A stretch of DNA of 64,000 nucleotides from positions 90,521,852-90,585,851 of the forward strand of contig CM066736.1 in assembly GCA_033961575.1 (NCBI GenBank), in the 5' to 3' direction. Position numbers and translations under genes: made by a program. The stretch comes from Aselliscus stoliczkanus (lineage: Eukaryota > Chordata > Mammalia > Chiroptera > Hipposideridae). Positions 60,371 through 64,000 of this stretch are shown here, piece after piece. Under the pieces are notes generated by a model. The model had not been told where the DNA came from and did no database searches. It saw only the letters and a list, made by a program, of their open reading frames with translations. The stretch's first letter is position 1. The number at the start of each line of letters is the position of its first letter.

Positions 60371-63300
60371 TCATCTACTGATGATATTCCAGTTCCCTAC
60401 ATCCCCTGAAGACTGATTTGTGGGCTCCCACATTTCTCATTGCCCAACCCTGAGTAGTGTCTTCATCGCTATGGATGATTCCTCCACCAACCTAGACTTG
60501 CAGATCTTTGAAACCCATTTCCCACCTAGTCTCACGCAATCCCTTCTGGTGGCACCGCTTATTCTTGGGGCTCAGCTTTTTGTGTTATTCTAGACAATCA
60601 CAGAAATGAACTAATCTAGGAAGCTTTCCTTGACTCCAAGGAATGGTTGAGTAGGCTTCCGTTGTGCTTCCTTAACACACTACTCCAACCACTGTAATAT
60701 GTAAGATCATCTGAATGAGGTATCTACATATGTGATTTACTCCTTGGACTAAGCTGTAAGCTTCTGGACTCTACACTGCATGTGTACTTGCTCCATATCT
60801 CTACAGCCAGTTTGTATGCATTTGCTTTCATGTAACAAGTGTATTATGAATGGACTGAAATTATGACAGATAAAGCATTTGTAAATTTATTTTTAATAAC
60901 GTAGGTGCAAATTTGTTTTTCATAATGTAGATGCAAAGTTATTTATTTTTAATAATAAGGCATTCAAAACCTCCAACTGCCTCTTTTCCTCTAAGGCAGA
61001 CATTATAAATCTATTTCATTACTCATTTTAAATAACCCTTACATTATTATTCTTCTGAACACAATAACTACATCTAATTGTCATTGGCATATGACATAAA
61101 GTATATATGCACTATCTGGTCTAGATACAAGGTACAAGTATCTGGCTAAGATGGAGGCAAATGGGATGGCTGAGTGAGTAGGGCTAATATTGAAGAAGCA
61201 ACAGAAATGGAATCACAAAGAATGGTTAGAGGTGGAAAGTCTGAAAGAGTGGGTGTTAGGGACACACTCATTGATCTCTACTACTGCTTATAAAATACAG
61301 TTCTAAATTCTGACAATGGGAAGGTAAGTGAATTCCCTTATTGATAGGGTCTTAACAGCTCATATCTAACATAAGAGAATTGGAATTCACAAAAAGGAAA
61401 CGACACAGGATAAGACAATTTAACGTGTGAGAAAATCACCTGCTGATTTTTTTATCCAAACCAGAGCATGTAACTTCATTCATGGTCTCACAATGGGACA
61501 GAATATTTGCAACCAGCTGACTCAGAAAGAGCCATTGGCAGCTAGAGCAGTAATTTGAACATGAGGGAAAAGCAAAGTTGGGCCTAACCTGTTTTCTCTT
61601 CCCATAGAAGTAAAGAGGTGCAAGGATTTTAAATGACAATGATGTGCTCAGGTTGAAACATGATGTGTCTGACATGAGAATGGCAATGGTAATTAGTAAA
61701 AATAATTACATAATACCTAATATTAAAATGCTATTTTTCAAATCTGCAAAGCACATTCATCAACAATTTTCTTTTAATCCTAGTACCAATCTTATGAGTT
61801 AGGAAAGCAGACACCGGAATTTATAGGTAAGATCACATATAAAAACTAAGATATAAAGTTATCAGCAAAAAGGCCACAAAGCCATAAAAATAAATGAACT
61901 CTCCTGGGAAGGGCCAAAAAATAATAACAGATAACTGAGTCAAAGAAAGAGGGTGGGAGGAGGAAATAGAGACCAGTGCCTGCCTTTGTTGTTTTTCTTG
62001 GTCATTAAGCTTTCATGGGAGCCATTCGTGCATGTCATAACCATGGGTTTGAGTTCCTACAAGATGAAAGATGTATGTACTGGGAAATTATCTTGGCTCA
62101 GACTCTATTTATTATTCCTTCAGTAAACTTTAAAAAATATCAGCTCTTGGCCAATTCCTGTTCTCAGTGAGATGGAAATAACCAGAAGAGAATAAGAGAT
62201 AATCCCTTCTGATATTTGTGAGCATTTTTAGCAAGCTGGCACAGAAAGAAGAATCCTCATTTAGTCAAATGTGGTTTAATTTAAGGCAACTAGAGTTCAC
62301 AAAAATAATAAAAAAAAAGGTTCTGATATTCCTAGATATTTTTTCCTTTCTTCTGGTGTCTGTTTCCACGAGTGAGGCTGCATTCAGTGGGAAGGAATAT
62401 CACTGACCTGGGGTTTAGCAGATTCTATTCGAGTTCCACATTGACAACCTCCTTGCTGTGTGCCTTGGAAAAGTCATTTTCACTCTGTGGGCTTCAGTTT
62501 CCCCTTTTAAGAATGAGGTTTGGATGATTCCTGTCCCACAGGATCTGGCGCTCTCCTCCTCAGCCCTCACTTCCTACCCCCACCTCACACAGCTGCAGCC
62601 ACACCTGCCTCTTTCTGTTCTCAACTCACGCTATGCTGTTTCCAACCCAGGATCTTTGTGTTCCCTATCCTCTCTGCCATTGTCCTCCTCCAGTTTTAGT
62701 TTATCACTTTATTCAGCTTTATTTTTTTATTGGTTATATTACTACTTGAAAGCAATAAATGTGTTGTGTTCTTGCTTCTTATTTGTCACTCTCCCTAGAA
62801 TATAAGCTCCATACAATCAGGGTAGAGCCTCTTTCATATTATTAATCCTCATTTCCTGAATACTTAGGATAGATATTTGGAACATAATATATGCTAAATA
62901 AATAATTTCAAAATGAATGGATAATTTTCAAAAAAAAATGTATTGAAAGAACTTCAACTCTTTCTTTGATCATAACATAATATTATCAATTCTGATGCTT
63001 ATGACATTTGGAAGTATCTTACCATGGATGTGTTATTTTATTGTAGTGTTTCTTTCCTCATCCCCCTCCTCACTACAGGAATGTGTCTTCTAATTGATTC
63101 TCCCTTGCAATCAAGGAAATATACTCTGTAGATAAGAGCTCCACTAGTCCTCTGGACAATGGGGTAAATTTTTAATGTTAGTCTCCAAATTAGCTAGATT
63201 ATGGTTTCATCTGTGTATGATGAGAAGTTCCCCTTTTTACATATCTCCAACTATTTTCAGAGCTCATGTCCTCCTGGGCTCTACCAATGCAGCTTACTTC

Positions 63301-63918
63301 CTCAATGTGTCTTAGAGCCTAGAAGCTACTCTCCTGTTTCAGCACAGTTGCCAACACCCCTGGCACTGATAAATATACAACTTCTCTCATTCCCATTACA
63401 GTACCACTGATAGCAACCAGACTTGTACTGAAAGTGTTTTGTGTGGGAGTGGGTGGACATTTAAAGGGAATTATAGTGAAGCGTAACATGGACAATAATT
63501 ACAATTAAATATTATTATAATGTCCTAAATCCATCTACTAAATGAGAAATTTCTCATTGACCATTTCACTTTTATTTTCTCTTATTCAGTGTCTGTCTCC
63601 TCAATGCCTTTTTCTTTCTCTATAGCTGCAATTCTCAATTTCTACATTTTTATAGCTTTTCCCATTTAAAGGAACTCAGCTGTTTTCACCTCCTTTTTCC
63701 TGATCATATCCTGTAGAACTTTATATTCCACAAGAAAACAGGCCATCAAGGAATTTTTATACATAGAACCACTTCTTTCATATAGATCATGCCATTTTCC
63801 TGGTACACAAAAGCACCTGGAGACAGTACTTACTTTAAATAGCACTTGCTTTTTTTATTCTTGCTACATTAATATACACTATAAACTTATCCTAAGTTTT
63901 CCATTGCACAATGGCACA
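60371..63918. other. intergenic, no gene; repeats only
   Basis: A short local repeat of 'taacgtaggtgcaaatttg' / 'taatgtagatgcaaagtta' lies at about 60895-60960. Spacer repeat copy C is at about 61478-61552. A MIR-like patch at about 62400-62530 and an L2-like 3' end at about 62800-62910 ('aagctccatacaatcagggtagagcc') were also seen. No coding region is supported. Confidence 0.5.
61478..61552 (+). repeat. local spacer repeat, copy C
   Basis: 'catggtctcacaatgggacagaatatttgcaaccagctgactcagaaagagccattggcagctagagcag' aligns with copy A over about 75 bp at roughly 80 % by eye. Confidence 0.65.
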
Positions 63919-64000
63919 TCATTCTGTACCCTTGGTAGAAAACAAAAGTATGACCTTATCTTTGATCTGCTTGGTCTTCACTCCATAGACAATAGGGTTG
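63919..64000 (-). CDS. class I olfactory receptor, C-terminal end (partial)
   Basis: The minus strand reads NPIVYGVKTKQIKDKVILLF and then six more residues before a TGA at 63921-63919. NP(I/V)(I/V)YG..TKQI is the TM7-to-cytoplasmic-tail signature of class I (OR51/OR52) receptors. The gene continues beyond the window, so integrity cannot be judged. By human synteny (after OLFM5P) it could be OR52H1 or OR52B6, but 26 residues are not enough to choose. Confidence 0.85.
   Translation of the reverse strand, partial: NPIVYGVKTKQIKDKVILLFSTKGTE

Overview
The window is mammalian nuclear DNA, almost certainly from a bat. Evidence for this is a tRNA-derived SINE present in at least ten copies, with a GGCCGAGTGG A-box, a GGTTCGGATCCC B-box and a tail ending TTCCCCAATAAAATCTT. 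This tail resembles the Rhin-1-type SINEs of rhinolophoid bats (horseshoe, leaf-nosed and false-vampire bats). Young L1 3' ends, MIR and L2 relics and Tigger and mariner fossils fill the rest. Class I (fish-like) olfactory receptor genes flank a block of ubiquilin genes, which matches the OR51/OR52 cluster next to beta-globin on human 11p15.4.

Layout. 1-9.5 kb: no gene, only repeats. 9.67-10.63 kb (+): intact OR52D1-like receptor. 15.7-17.3 kb (-): UBQLN5-like. 28.2-30.1 kb (-): UBQLN3. 36.1-37.9 kb (-): UBQLNL. 38.3-41.5 kb: an inverted (twin-primed) L1 carrying two SINE insertions. 42.8-49.2 kb (-): OLFM5, whose seven exons can be joined in phase into one uninterrupted reading frame. 51.4-52.4 kb (-): class I OR pseudogene. 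58.7-59.8 kb: solo class-II-type ERV LTR. 58.0-61.6 kb: diverged repeated spacer segments. 63.92-64.0 kb (-): the C-terminal end of another class I OR, running off the window.

Gene relations. The three ubiquilins are tandem, share one strand, have their coding sequence in a single exon, and keep an N-terminal UBL and a C-terminal UBA. Only UBQLN3 keeps a clear STI1-type centre. They are best read as a tandem family (germ-cell biased in other mammals) embedded in an olfactory receptor cluster. No operon-like or novel defence-like system is visible. The main points of interest are the intact OLFM5 and UBQLN5-like genes (OLFM5 is a pseudogene in human, and UBQLN5 is not annotated there to my knowledge), the structure of the L1 inversion, and a head-only short form of the bat SINE.
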